In this document: piece after piece, positions 43,601-58,400 of the stretch
Layout: every line of letters begins with the position of its first letter
Numbering within the stretch: position 1 is the first letter of the stretch
Assembly (NCBI GenBank): GCA_027922465.2
Contig: BQMF02000280.1
Coordinates: forward strand, 527,758-591,757
DNA from: Turritopsis dohrnii
Lineage: Eukaryota; Cnidaria; Hydrozoa; Anthoathecata; Oceaniidae
Length of the DNA stretch: 64,000 nt
Reading direction: 5' to 3'
The notes under the pieces: model-generated
What the model was told of the DNA's origin: nothing
The model's input: the letters and a program-made list of their open reading frames with translations, nothing else
The model's database searches: none
Translations under genes and position numbers: made by a program

Positions 43601-46487
43601 TTAACATTGCCTCGCTTCTACTATCTAAATTGCTGTATAGTATTCTGGTGAGAGTTAGAATAATCGAGATAAATTAGTAAATAATTGCTTCATACATTCA
43701 ATAAAATAAAAGGGTTTTATCGTAATAGCAATATTGGCTTGGACAAAATCCAGCGTTTGGGCAAACCTCGCGGAAGGTCTATCAAGACACAAGCAATCAG
43801 TAAAGATAAAAAGTCAGTGAAACTCACTTCTAACAGTCGGCTCAGTTTACCACTAGTTGCTACGGAAACGGATGCCGTGATGATGGATTCGATTTGCTAT
43901 ACAAAAAAATAGGGCGAGATATGTCTCGGTTTACACCAAGATAAAAATATCACATCGATCGACTAACAATAAATTTCTGTTAGCCTGCTTTAAAAAAAAA
44001 TGGAAAATTTTACGGCCACCGAGACGTTATCAAAAAAACGGATTACGACATACCGGCGATACCGTTCGGAACAGCTCATCGAATGTACCCATGAAAGCCA
44101 TCGTATTCAACTTGCTTTCCAATCGCTCGATGTTAATCAGCTACAGAATAAAACATTACAGAAGCATAGAGAGGTAACAGTAAGTAATAGAGAGGCAACA
44201 GTAAGTAATAGAGAGGCAACAGTAAGTAATAGAGAGGTAACAGTAAGTAATAGAGAGGGAACAGTAAGTAATAGAGAGGCAACAGTAAGTAATAGAGAGG
44301 CAACAGTAAGTAATAGAGAGGCAACAGTAAGTAATAGAGAGGCAACAGTAAGTAATAGAGAGGTAACAGTAAGTAATAGAGAGGTAACAGTAAGTAATAG
44401 AGAGGTAACAGTAAGTAATAGAGAGGTAACAGTAAGTAATAGAGAGGTAACAGTAAGTAATAGAGAGGTAACAGTAAGTAATAGAGAGGTAACAGTAAGT
44501 AATAGAGAGGTAACAGTAAGTAATAGAGAGGTAACAGTAAGTAATAGAGAGGTAACAGTAAGTAATAGAGAGGTAACAGTAAGTAATAGAGAGGTAACAG
44601 TAAGTAATAGAGAGGTAACAGTAAGTGATAGAGAGGTAACAGTAAGTAATAGAGAGGTAACAGTAAGTAATAGAGAGGTAACAGTAGGTAATAGAGAGGT
44701 AACAGTAAGTGATAGAGAGGCAACAGTAAGTCATAGAGAGGTAACAGTAGGTAATAGAGAGGTAACAGTAAGTAATGATGGGAGAGAATGATTATGATAG
44801 ACATTGAGAATGTGTTACTAGGTTGTGTAGGATGCAAGGTAATTATCACAAGAAACGATTGATTTGGACATTTTCCATAGGAAACCCTATTATTTTCGTT
44901 TGAAAAAGCGAGGCATAGTATAATCACGACCTCGCTAACCCAGTTCGAGATAAGAACGTTTTCACCAAGAAAAATAGATCTTTCCATAAATATTGATAAC
45001 TATTACTTGATAACCTAATATTGATAACTTTTCGTCGTCACAAAAAAACGCCGCTTTTGAGCGGTCTTCGGAATCTCAATATACATTTATTTCCGCTTAA
45101 TCCTGCATTCTTTTGTAGGATTCTTCTATTTGGTGATCTTATTTTTTTATTTTTTTTGTTTTTCGGTCCCTATTCTTGGTGATATCACTTTGTGCCTTGC
45201 GAGGATAGGGATTACCTGGCCTTGTATGCTTACATACATTTTTGTTCTTGTGGATTATACTTGTAAAACAAACCCGGCGCTGTGATGTAATACAAGGCTT
45301 ATTGAAATAACAAGTTGTTTGATGAAATACAAGGGAAAACGTCAGACGTACCTGCAACATGAATTTCTCAGCTTCAGCCATTTTGTCGAAATCTTCAACA
45401 CACTTGAGTAAGGCCGTCCTCTGAAACCGAAACAGGTACTCATTTAATTTTACTACAAACGAACAATGCAACGTCAGAAGAAAGGTCGTGGTCACACTCA
45501 CCTCGTCCACGGTAGGAGTAAATTTCAACAGCAATTCTGCACATTCAGGATTCAATGCAACTATGTCTAGTGCGTTGATTGCACTGACAAGAATGTCTGG
45601 CTCGAGCGCAATGCGTTTCTTGGCTATCAATATATTCCGTGCCTTGTTCGAATTCAATACCGTTACTTGGCTTGATAGCTTCAGTAAAGCTAAAAAAGCA
45701 AAGCGGATATGAAACTAGTATTCTTTTGTTTTTTTAGGAGAACCAAAATTGAAAAATTATGGGAGGGAGGGACCAATATATATTTAGGGCAGGACCATGT
45801 GACCATTTCATGAAAACCAGGAAAACCAAAATGTCACACAATATGAGCGTCTGAAATTCACTGACAAGGTAGAATTTCTTCCATATCAATTACCCTTAGA
45901 CAAACATTTCCTCGGGTTGGCGAAACGTAAGATGTTTTGAACGCGGGTCATACGAACCTGCTTCTCTTTTAATGCTATGCTTTGGAGGTGCTTGCTGCTT
46001 TAACTCGAACATCTGTTCAAACTCTTGGAAATTTAACTCGTCGGCGAGTGATATCGGCGTTAGTTTCTACAACAGAAAAGGAAACATGTTCACGAAAATT
46101 TCAGAAAAGAGTGATCTTATTTCGATAATAGAGGTCACGAAACCATCAACGAATTTCCAATCTACAGCCAGTACCTATTTGAGTTAGTGCATGCGCATAT
46201 CCTGACATTTTGCATGAAAAACTGAGCGATAGTAGAGAACCTTTATATCTAAAAATACGTTAGAATCTCAATGCCGATCTAAGTAGATTGTTTCGTGTGA
46301 ACGAGCCCTAAACTTCAAACGCGTGTACAATCCCTTATCTTTTAATCAAACTTTTCTGAAACGAATACCAAATGAACATTAAGAAAAACACTGACCATGA
46401 ATATGCTGTCTTTGGAAGGTTGGTTTATGGGTTTCCAATGAAGCATCGGCAACCGTACATTTGATGATTTGAAAGATACGTCAGATC
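40601..46487 (-). CDS. formin FH2 domain and C-terminal tail exons
   Basis: The exons read RLPMLHWKPINQPSKDSIF, LADELNFQEFEQMFELK, VLNSNKARNILIAKKRI, CVEDFDKMAEAEKFMLQ, RLESKLNTMAFMGTFDELF, SIITASVSVATSGKLSRLLE, then the hallmark VLAYGNYMNGGRRGFTQAFK, IKTNDKKLSFLQYLV, LRKGLDITKSERDK and ERYKEVCQLFCEDSKLTEV. This is the complete FH2 order, including lasso, knob and post helices; the KGLDITKSE segment is most like FMNL. The last 120 residues are basic and Ser-rich without a clear DAD motif, so autoregulation is uncertain. Confidence 0.9.
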
Positions 46488-49400
46488 CTACAGAAAAATT
46501 AGCAGAATTCGTAAAATCGTGTTTGAATAAGCGAGACTTGTCAAAAACTGAAAACTTTAATTCGGAATCGAGCAGGTTTTTATCAAGAGTTAAGTCTTAA
46601 GGGCCTCATTATACGAACGGAAATTTGGGATTCAGTTTTCATTGCAAATTTTGCGAAGTGTAACGAGGCTTTATATCAAAGTCACTAGTGCGTAGATGTA
46701 TGGTTTGTCACCTTTTCTCATCAGGTTGAAGTCAGGGGGCGGCGGTGGTGGTGGTGATACGCATGGCGGTGATGCAGGCGGAACAGGAATCGAACTACTT
46801 CGGACAGGTGGTAGTGGTGGGGGCGGTGGGGTTGGCGTAGAGGCGTTTGAACGGAAGATTTCGTCTACAACATCTTCAATGGCGTCAGCAATCTCCATAC
46901 TGTCGGTCTTTTCAAGAGGATGTTGATGCTTGATGTCTTGTATGCGATCGTGAAGTTCCGATGATTTCAATTTGTATTCTTCCACTTTTGTTGCTAACTA
47001 CAAAAGAAAAGAAAGTTGAAATGAATGAGACCAGAAATATAAGATGCCAATTGCAAGGTACTGGGGCGTTACTTAATTGCAGGGTATTGGGACGTTACTG
47101 AACGTTGTTTTATTGGTCGGATATTTGTACATACCTCTTTCTTTTCCATTAAGATTTTGTTTTTATCGCGCTCCACTTCCTAAGTGATAAGAAAGACTGA
47201 TAAACTGGTGTCCATGCTTCTTTTTAAGTCACATGACAAGTTATGAAATTGCGGGGTTTTGTAAGCTTTCATGGAATGATATTTATTCAACTTAGTGGGC
47301 GTAAGTTTCGTTTGGAATTCTACCGATTTAGTACCGTGGGCGTATTAGCAATACGTCTCTGAAATTTCTGTATCATCTAGCAACAACCGCAGCCTAGTTG
47401 ATAAGATCTTAGTATGTTTTGATGGCTTCAACGGAGTTGTAAAAGTAAATATTTCTAATAACTAAATAACATAACGGAATATATAAAGACGAGGTAACAC
47501 GAGATCTAGATAGAGATTTGAGGAAGGTCTACTTTTACAGTCATAAAAATATTTTATAGGATAGTGTGTTTAGGGGCTTACCTCTAGTCTTGCTTGTAAT
47601 ATATCAACCTAAAATATAACGTTCAGACGGTTCTTTACTACACGAGGAAATGTTTTAATTTGTTTATGATATCTACGAAATAGTGCAGAAAAATGAAACG
47701 TTATTGGTGGATCTCAAATAAGAGGACCTTATTGCGGCAGAAAAACTTTCTGACATCTGATTGGTTAATAAAATCTAAAAAACTTGACTGATCAGATACC
47801 AGAACATCTTTCCACCATGGCACTTTTTTGTCTATTAGGGAAGTTACGGTCTTGAAGAAGACTGGCTAACTATTTAAAATCTATTTAACTTATTTCTTTT
47901 CCTAGTTTCTTTTAGTTTGTTTTTCTTTCTGGTATCATATAAAAAGTCTATTTAACAGAACAAGTCTTTTCGCTATTTTCAGATTAGTCATTATGTCACC
48001 TATCTCCATGTCACCTATTGAAATCCCACATCTACTAGAACGTTCTCTCAAAGTAACAAACTCGTCCAACTCGAATTTCGAGTTTTCCTACCTCATCTCT
48101 CAGCATTGTTGAGCGTTCTCTTAAAGTAACAAACTCGTCCAAAGTGCTTGAAACATCGATGTAGTTGTTACGCCACTTATGAAGTTCGTCACGCACAGAT
48201 TCTGCACGCAATCCTTCCAACGCCTGCAAAAGACAGGAAAAACAAACTTAGTAATAATAGCAATACCAGAGGCGTAGAAAGCTTGTGGTGGAGAGTTTAG
48301 TCATTTAAAATAGAACAGCAGAACGTGCAAGTAACTTAAACAACACATTGATTGAAACAAAATATCGTAACGTTGGACTCCTCCACATTTTTTTGACTGA
48401 CCCTGAATACTAGTACTGAAAAAGTGCTGTTAAAAATTTTTGTCATCGTTATTAATAAATGGTGTTATTATAGAATTCATGAATTTAAAATCTCACCAAA
48501 ATCTTTGAAATAATGAGAAACTACTAAACTCTAGTCTCGATTTATCAGACTGAATTAAAAGGACTTTCATCATAAACTTAGACATAAATAAGGAAGTGTC
48601 AATCGTACTGTAACAACAGCTGCAAAACAACCGATAGCGTAAAACTCAGACTAAACGAATTCTCCAGGCTAACGTTAGTGATGTATCGTCTTTAGATAAA
48701 AGAAATTCTGAGTTTTATGTTACAAGAAAGCATGATAGACGAATTGGAACGTAAAAAATATTTTCATTAACATGTAGTTATCTAGTGACACAACAAAGTT
48801 TATAGTCAAACCTTTTCTACTTTATCAGCACTGAAGCCCGCCTGTTCCAACTCTTGCTGGTGAAAGACTCGTTGATTGAGTGATGGGGCGTTACTAAGGA
48901 GGGCGTTGAAGAAGTGAAGAACGCTTTCCTAAAACAGAGTATTATGAAGAACGTATTGTTCTATATGGGAGCAAGTAGGACGAAATGTTTTGGATAGAAA
49001 AGATCCTATAAATCCAGTTTCGGAAGCACTTTTCAAAAACTGTATCACTATGCCTGGTCTACAAGGTGAGTGATAAAGAACCATCCCTTTCCTTTGTGAC
49101 CAAAAACAAAAAGAGTATTAGTCATGATTCTTTTCCCAGTATGTGTGATGAACACCTATCGGTTTGTTTATTAGCCAATAATTTCAAGTTGATCGCATAG
49201 TTGGGAAGTTACAACTTTTTATGCCTGGTCGAAATACAAAGTCAATAATTCGAAGTTCATACGGCGACCTTGATAGCTTTGTTCGAAATGGGACCGACGA
49301 CAGTTCACCACACAGTGTAAGCAATGCCTTAACAAGCAAAGCCTTTCGCCTGGATTACACTATTAGATTTCATGTAAAGAGTACCTGATATAACGGACTA

Positions 49401-52400
49401 TTTGACCGGCCACCGAATATAACTGAATGGACGAGTGTTTCGAAGCGATACCGTTCCTTTTTAAACAGTTTATAATCTTCGAAAGCTTGTAGGATTTTTT
49501 CAAAGCCACCCGGGTGCTCACAGGCTTCAGAAAAAATCTATAAATAAAAAAAGCAGAAAATTGAAATTAATGTTACATGACAGATTTCAACTCATCGCAT
49601 CACATTCAAGTTCAGCCAATAAAAATTCATTTGAGGTGACATGAAAACGAGACCAATATGCGTTCATAGTCAAAACTCTGTTATTTCAGTCTGGATAAGC
49701 GAGAAAATTAATACATCATGCCTCGATCTTCCAAACGAAATTAAGAGACTTTCAACAATAACATTAGCATGACGTCATCATATCGGATAAACAACACAAG
49801 CAAAATTGTAATAAAATGCTTTTGACGTTTCGATAAAAAGGAAGCAGAAATTCTTTAGGTTGAATAGATACTTACGTAATTCCTCCCTAAGAGTTAACGA
49901 ATAAATATTTTTTTGCATTTTACAAATGGAGTCATGTTCACTTTACCTTTAATACAACCATTTTTGTTTTGATATTTGATAAACGAAGGCAAAACGACAG
50001 AGTCGATAAACTTCTTGGAGCAGATAACACTTGATGGAAACCATACTATCAACATAAATGGAAAGACGAAAAATCAAAAAAAATTCGCATTAATCATAGA
50101 GGATGATCATATGTGATGCAGAAGATTATAAAAGCGGAAATTATAAGCGGTATCACAGGCGAAATATCCACTAAGACCTTGATGGCGTAAATTTGTTTTT
50201 ATTTACCTTGTTCCTGACAATAGCTTTTATGCAGAGTACACAAAGATGTTCGTCATTCTAAAAAACAAAATGAACCAATATCAATACTATCAACCAATAT
50301 TATATACCTCGATGAACCAAACAAAGAAAGCATAGCAGACTCACAGGAAAGCTGAATAACAAAGAAAAACATAATTACGACAGAGGACGCGTTTTTTAAA
50401 GGAGATTTGCCGATGGAGGTTTTCCCAGTTAGTCTTTTGGCATCCATCCTTTAATATTAGCTCTTCTGCCCACCGACGTGCAACTTAGTAGTTGGTTTGC
50501 CTCCAGAGAAACGCATAGCATCGCTCGAAGTCATTTCTACCGTTGCAAGTCGGCGGACGGAAGAGCTATGAACCATTAAGGATAAAAAGACTTGGTTAGC
50601 TTGGAGAAAGTGCACATAACGATCTTCAAAATATTCGTTACTAGATTACACAAAGACAGCAGAGGGATTTCACGTACCGGTTCTTTGTTAACAAGCGTTT
50701 CTAACTTTTTAGCTTTAGTAGACGATAGTTCTAACAGCAATGGAGATCCTTGTTGATCTTGTATGTGTTTCAAAAGTCGAAGTAGAACAACATGGCCACA
50801 ATTGGGTTGATCGATAAATTCACGAAGCCACCTACACAAATAACAAACATACAATACTTAATTTTATAGTTTTTAGTTATTTGTGTTTATCTGATTTGGT
50901 GCAAAGTCTGTGTTCAAGGGGAGAAGGTGGGAAACAAATTGTCTTAGTGGTTTTATATCAAATGGAAATCATTGCAAGATTGTCCATAATTGCTATGCAA
51001 TAAAAAACATTAAACCACCTCCTTTGAACAATTTCGCAATATTTTCTGAAAAAATCTTTTTTCACTGTCACCATTACAATGCAGCAAAATGTTTTTTCAA
51101 ACTCAAATTTGAATGACATTTTCTATTTTTGGAATATATTAGGATCAATTGTTGCTTAACTATTAAACATCTGAGGTTCATTATGGAGCAAGGTTCCCAA
51201 TACTTTCACGCAGACACAAATCTCTGTAGATGGATTGGAAAAGGTCTATCCATACTACTACCATATTATTAAAAAAGTCATCTTAATTGAATCAATAAAT
51301 TTCAATTTCATTCAATAAAGAATTTCTATTGTATCCTGACACACTGTTGTATCATTTCAGTTTCAAAGCTATCAATTATTATATGGAGTGGGTTTTGACA
51401 AATACAAAATCAATTAAGTTAAACTGCCAAGTAATAAGGTGCAAGCCAACCACGCAGTTGTGTGTTAACCATGTTGGTCAGACAAATAAACATGGTTATA
51501 GATCAAATTTGGGTACATATGTGTGAAATAAAGGAGGACTTATTTATAAATCACTATCATGTCATAGTAACAAAAGTATTTTACATAAACAAAATTAGAA
51601 ACTGTTAACAAGACATTAGGAGTAGTTTAAAGCAGCTATTAAAAGACTCATTTATCAAATAACTGCATGCTTATTTTATTCATCAGAATGACACGAATTC
51701 AAACAAAGGATCAAGGACAATCATTTAGTGTAAAGGATACTTCACACAAAAAGGACACCTGAAACAGAGTTTAGGCAAAAGGACCTACACTACACTAGTA
51801 TAAGGTGGTCAGGATTACATCTATCAATTTCATATGAAAATACATAAAAAATCAATATAATAACTCACGTTGTATTTGGATTTGAGCGAAGGTCCACTTC
51901 CAGAGCTGTGAGTATTTTCTCTGCGGGAAGCAAGCCTTTTAACAATTTTTTTGGAGGATTTTTCGAACATAGCTGTGGATCAAGATGTCGTTCCAATTGA
52001 TTCATGTAAAATATCACCGAGTGACGTCCCTCATTCACCAATTCCTAAGAAAAAATCAAAATTGATAAGTGATGAAGTTTTCATATAAACTAAACAGGTT
52101 TCTCTATTTTGACAGTAGAAGCACATCAACAAAATTATCACCTCAGTTTTTATGAGTTCGTCCTTATTTAAAGTCTTAGAACGAGGACGAATCTTTTTCC
52201 AAACAGCTACTAATTTATCTGTGTTTTGTTGAAACACATCCTGGTGGACATAAATGGCATTTTTCGTGTTACAATATGCATTGACATTGTCGACAGAGAT
52301 TGAACGTCTAATACTCCCTATTGGTATTTCCTTAGGGCCTTTGTCTCTACACAACGTAGGGTATGTATTTTGTGACTTGAACTGAACTGGCGATTGTTTG

Positions 52401-55400
52401 TGAGAAACAAACTTCAGCATGTTTTACGAGTAATAAACAAACCCAATTAAAAACTGAACATCAAACATTACTCCAGCATACAGAAATTTCCCATCAAATC
52501 TATCCAACAGTTTATAAAAATCAATTTGTGTTTTCAAGTTGTAAACTTCACATCTGTTCCAGTGTAAAAGAAAAATCAACTCGTAAATTTCCTTAGCGAT
52601 AATTAGGAAAATGACACTCATCCTCAAAAGGGGGGTTAAACAACTAATTAACATCAAAGAAAGAAGAAAATTGGCAACACTTACATAATTAAAACAAAAT
52701 AATTATTGGCTTAATTAAAGAAATTAGACAATGTTTATCATTTCGTCAAGTATCACTGATAGGAAAATTTATTTACAACTGAGATTTGGATCAAAATGTT
52801 TATTGCTTATTCTGCTTTTAAGAAGTGGAAATGAAAATTTTATCTTCAACACTAACACCCTGTCAACCCTAAAAAAAACTGTGTTATTAGGCAATTAGCA
52901 AACATTAAGTACAGAAAAATTTCTTCACAACCTTTCCCTAATTAGATGAAATTTAAAAGCATGAGGAAATCTATCAATTCTCGTCATCGTTTATCTTTTT
53001 TGCGATGTCAATCATTAAGTAATTCGTGATAAAAACTAACAAACTTAGAACAGACATTTTTTTTTGCTTTTTAAATGTTAGATGTAAGGAGTAGGTGTTC
53101 CCATTCCTTTACAAAAAATGGTTTTTGAAAAAAACAAAAACGATGTATTTAATGGTGTGTCCACAAGTCTTACTTGGTCAATCAAAATCGTCAAAGATTT
53201 TTCATTACGTTCTTATCTCAAATATTGTCACTACCCGTTTAGTAAAAAACCTTGCAATCAACAACACAATAATCAATGGATTCATATAATAATGAAAACC
53301 AACAGTGCTTCCAGCCTGGAGGAAAGAAGTCGTCAAAGAGTCATTAAAACCTTCCTGGCAATTTGTAAGAACAGCTTGCCGAGACAAAACACTTGACAGC
53401 CACTTATCAATAACTTAGCTCTGACTTTAAGGGTAGCAAGAAATAAAAATAGAAACATTATTAATAACAAAATCATTTTGATATATTCACATGAATAGAT
53501 TGTAGTGTTTTGAGCGACATGCAGTCTTTGAAACAAAACAACTCAAATATCAGAAGAAAAAGGCATCTTCTTATCATGAATGTAATTAGCAATCAACCAG
53601 TGACGATAAATATGTACAATAAAAAAACACAACAATTTCAGAGGATTTAAATGAGTTGAGAGTTGAGGTGAGACCAAATTATGTTTTTTTCTAATAGATA
53701 CAACACCCTGATAGTGAATGCTACTGAATGTTTAACCCTATGTAATAGTGTGGAACTTCACCTTTTCTGATGACGGATATTAAATCAGAAAAATGATACT
53801 CTTAAGCACAAAACAAAAAGAACAAAATGACAACCATTCAAGTTTGCATGTATCATGGCACTGTTTCTTTCTGTATGTTTTCAATACTGTAACATCTTGT
53901 TGTCTACACCCCTGAATAAAGATAGTTTCTGACTCTGAACATTAAAAAAGACACAGACAATAACAAAACTGAATTCAAAATGAGAACAGGAAATGTTTTA
54001 GGGCATTTATAACAACCTTTGATCATTATCCACAGAAGAATGTCCTACCAGAGATGATAGAGAGACGGTCCATAAACCCTAGGTTATGCTCTGTTAAAAT
54101 CAAGCAAGCTGGAAAAACTTAATTCTGTGATTTCAAAGGAAATGTTACATTGTGTAGATGAGAATGGAGACCATCAAGGAGATAGTGAATATCAATGTTC
54201 ATGGTGAAAAGATGATCTTAAGTTCAGTGAAAAAAATGCTTTGATTGAGATAACGAAAATTGTGTTAATTAAAATTCCTGACACTCTCTATAGGAATTTA
54301 TCAGATCAACATACCAAGCTGAGTAACCATGGCAATTTTGTTGTAACAGTACCACTTCGTAATTATCAAGATGTCCATATTTGAATAAAGAAAAAACAAA
54401 ATGTTTTACCATTATATTGTGATAAGAATTTGAAAAAAAATTATATTTATGAATATTTATGTGTTCAAGCAGTGATTGTGCAAGCAGAATGCAAACAAAC
54501 ATCCTTTTATTTTCATGCTCAATCATTTTTATTTTCATTGCTGGTTGCAGAGAAATTTATATTCCAACGAATCTAAGAACTTAATCCTGGAAAATATGGA
54601 CAGGATTTTAATGGGGCCAGAATAGAACAATACTCAACCACTGCAAAATAAAGTTACTATGGCTACTATAAATTTCAGACCTTATATAAACATTTAAAGT
54701 TCATGAAAACATTGAACATTGTTTTGTTTTTGATAACAAACTTAGCACCTAGTTACATGTGTATAGTTAAGATGACAGGAGGACAAAAATCAAAACGTCC
54801 ATAAAAAAGTTGAGATACTGAAGAAATAGAACACTTAAATTGTGTTTCGTAACATTTCTCTTTTAAAAGCTCCCTAAAATTGTGCAAACCATGAGTTTAT
54901 TAGAAGATTTTTCACTATCCAACAATTTCACTGAATGAAAAATGTTGAATCTATATTGGTTTCTTATTTTCTTCTCTCAAAAAACATTTTTTGCCAGAAA
55001 CACTGCAACGATTATACTGGGTAATTAAGTCATTGTTTATACTATATATATTGTTACATTGCTCATGATGAAAAATCGCTACTCATTGATAATTATCATG
55101 AGATTCAGCATAAGTTACAACACGAAATTATCAACAATAACATCAAACATCAACATTGTCCATAAAAAAACGAAAAAAAAGGAGGAACAAATCAGCAAGA
55201 ATGTAACTAGGGATTTGCAAATGACACATTTTGACAAAAGACATTTTGTCTAAAGAAGTTGATCCATTTGAAGTATCACTTCATCTGCATCTGATGAAAT
55301 AGACGATTGTGTTGAATCATGACCAACAAATAAATAACAAAATCTTGATACAAATGCACAAAAAAATTGCATCATATTCATTGAAAGAAAATGGGCACAA

Positions 55401-58400
55401 CAAAACACACAGATACACATACCTTATTTCTTTTTCGAAAACCTCTCCACATTTTGCGGTTCTTCAAAAATTACTTTTATATGTTCTTCAAAATTAACTA
55501 TACAACTGCTATGAGAAAGACTTCCACTATACACAACTCCTCACAAAACTCTCAATACCATTCCACAAATTTGTTTTATTCTTGAGAAATATACTGAAAC
55601 TTGGCAAAAGAAGGCAAAGCTTTTTCATATAACAATCGATTCAAAACACCAAGCTGCCTTTGCTAGTAGTCTTATACGAAGCAGAAAGCCTTTGTTACCA
55701 AAACCCCGGTGTTTTGACTGATGTCAGGTCATTTTGAATCTTACTAATGTGTTCACAGTGAAGGAATATTTATCATAGACACAATTAACAGTTGCATAAA
55801 TATTTATGTTTCAAAGGAAAGAAAACTGTTGGAAAAGTTAGATAACAATTGTTTTGACATGAGAAATATGTTGAGAAATAACTGTTCAGTTTTCTTTATG
55901 AAGAATATCACTACTCAGACCTCTGCTGTAATGACTAAGAAAACTGAAATACAAAGGTATATTCAATTCTCTCTGTACATGAAGTGTTGCATCATTAACT
56001 GAATGATACCATATCAATTCAGTCATACCAAAATTGAATTTATCAAGGTTAAGTTGTTAATAAATTTTCAGCTTTGAGATGAGTGATTTAAAACTTGTAA
56101 AATCTATCTATCTACATAATAACCTATAATAATGATGCAAAATCTACAAGCACAAGAACAAGAAAAAACAAGCATTAAAACTTGGTCAATGTAAATGCTA
56201 CGTACTTCTTTTTTTGATGATTATAATATACCTATGTTGTATGTTGGAATGGATAACAATGTTTTTAGGTTTTCTGTTTAAAAAACTTTTTCTTATTGCA
56301 ACAAGAAATCAATGAAACTCCATTAAAAAAAATCCGTAACCACGCAAAAAAAAAAAAAAACGTTTCTAGATAAAATCAAAACTATTCCAATTAGTATTCG
56401 ATTATGCATGACAAGAGAAGAAACGAATAAACGAAAAAGGTTAAACAAAAAAAAAACAACAAGGAACATAATTAAAAAAGTCAATATTTTTATTTCCAAT
56501 CTTCAACATTAAAAAAACCCCGAATAGAACAACATGAGAGAGAAAGGTTGCAACAGGTGAAAAAAAATTATCAGTAAAATCGAATTTATAAGGTTGCACC
56601 ATCAAATGTAACAATTATCAGATGTAGCACATTGCAATAAGAGATCCATTGAAGATAAACCAAAATATTTCACCAGGATATGGCAAAAAAAGAATGCAAA
56701 GGCAATAGTTCAAACATTGAAAACCGAATAAAGAAACAGGAATCTTTTCACAGTACCTAGCTGTAATGTATTTATAGTTGGAGAGATTAAAATCATTTAG
56801 AAAAACAATGAAGTGTACCTGGCCTTTCAAAAGTTCCCATTTATAATTTGTTGACTTTGTCTTCAGTGGTTCACTGACTTCCTCAGATAGATTCAAATCA
56901 TTCTGGAAGAAAAAACAAAAAACATTTTGATGACCAGCTCCGTAAGTTCATTTTACACATCATGCATGTCAGTACAATTACTCAGCTGGCGCGTTTGTTA
57001 AAAAATCTCTGCAAAGGAGTGCGTTTCTATAGTTATATACACACAATTTCAACAAAAATATTCTTCGTCACAGTGACTTTTTGATGATTTTGCCCGCTGG
57101 GTAGGGAAACAACAACCATCTATAATCTTAAAATATAATTGTGACATCACAAGACATTGTAGGCATTATATCGTTATATAAAAGCTCCGTTACAGGGATG
57201 ACTTATGCAGAAGATACTAAGACCACTATCCTTACCAACAGTATCCCAAATTTTCTCGATACTTCAGCATCAGGTGGAATACCATTCGCATACTCTAAAT
57301 TTACAGTTAAAATAAAGATTTCAATGTGGTGAAAGTTGGGTAGTACAGGAAATTCAAATGTTCCCACTTGCTACTGTTCCTATTGTAAAGATAAGCTTTA
57401 TACATAATTAATAGTCGTGAACAAAAGCCAAAACAAAGGATTAGTTAATAATAAAACTGAAATAGTGCATGAATTCCCAATAAAACATGTGTAAAAAGTT
57501 ATGTATAAAGAACTTTTCATCTAAAAATGAAAGATTCTTCCAAAACAACCATTTATTAGGATCTGGATATTTTTTACCTTGAAATAAATAAATGTATAAA
57601 GGTGTAAATCATTTGAAATCTTTTCTTTCCAAAACGTTACAAAACAGTTACTAAAATAATTCAAATTATTTGGCCTATTAACTTATGTAAAAATGAATAA
57701 ATAACACATTATGTTTATGTTATGTTTTTACTGAAGATGGCTTTTAATTCAAATTTGTGTTGTTTATTCATTTCATCAGCAGTTACTAAAAATCTTATAA
57801 ATATAAAATGTATACGTAGACCTTCTTGTATCTTTTTGCTGTTTTTAAATTCCCAGGGTTTTAAACTTCAGACTGGAAATGTTTTTTGTTATGCTTAATG
57901 ATCTCCCTACCTTTACCACATTTGCAAAAATCTTTCAGAAAAATTTTTCAGAACGTCAGTACTAAAAAGTAACTAAACTTCATACTTTTAAAGATTGAGC
58001 TGAGCAGTTCTGGTGTAAATAAACTTTACTCAAGACCCTTAATAGAGGAATCTCCATGCCAAACAAGTGATCGAACACGGGGAAAGTATTCTTTTGTAAA
58101 AATGCATACAGTGACTTGTTAGTGTGAGCTAGATAGTACAATTGATCAAAATGCAGTTCAAGTTTGTGATCCAAACAATGTTTTTTCAGGAAGCCAGTAG
58201 TCAATCTTGTCTTAAACAACAAATTGTTCTGAAAGTTTACACAATATCAAATAAACAACTATGTGTGAAAAAACACAGAAGGGAAAAATAAACAAAATAA
58301 TTATTTAAGTCTGAATCAAACAAAAGGATCTAATTTGTTGTTTATTTCTAATTCCTACATTTTGTCATGACAACAACATGAATTTAGTAAAAAGCCTTTT

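Noticed and set aside
44000..44791. Long open frames through the 21-bp array on both strands (263 and 284 residues)
   Set aside because: The unit length is a multiple of three and has no stop in several frames, so openness is automatic. The array lies in an intron of the formin and the flanking FH2 exon is on the minus strand in a different reading context.
46696..46926. Glycine-rich plus-strand frame
   Set aside because: It is the antisense of the proline-rich FH1 exon of the formin.
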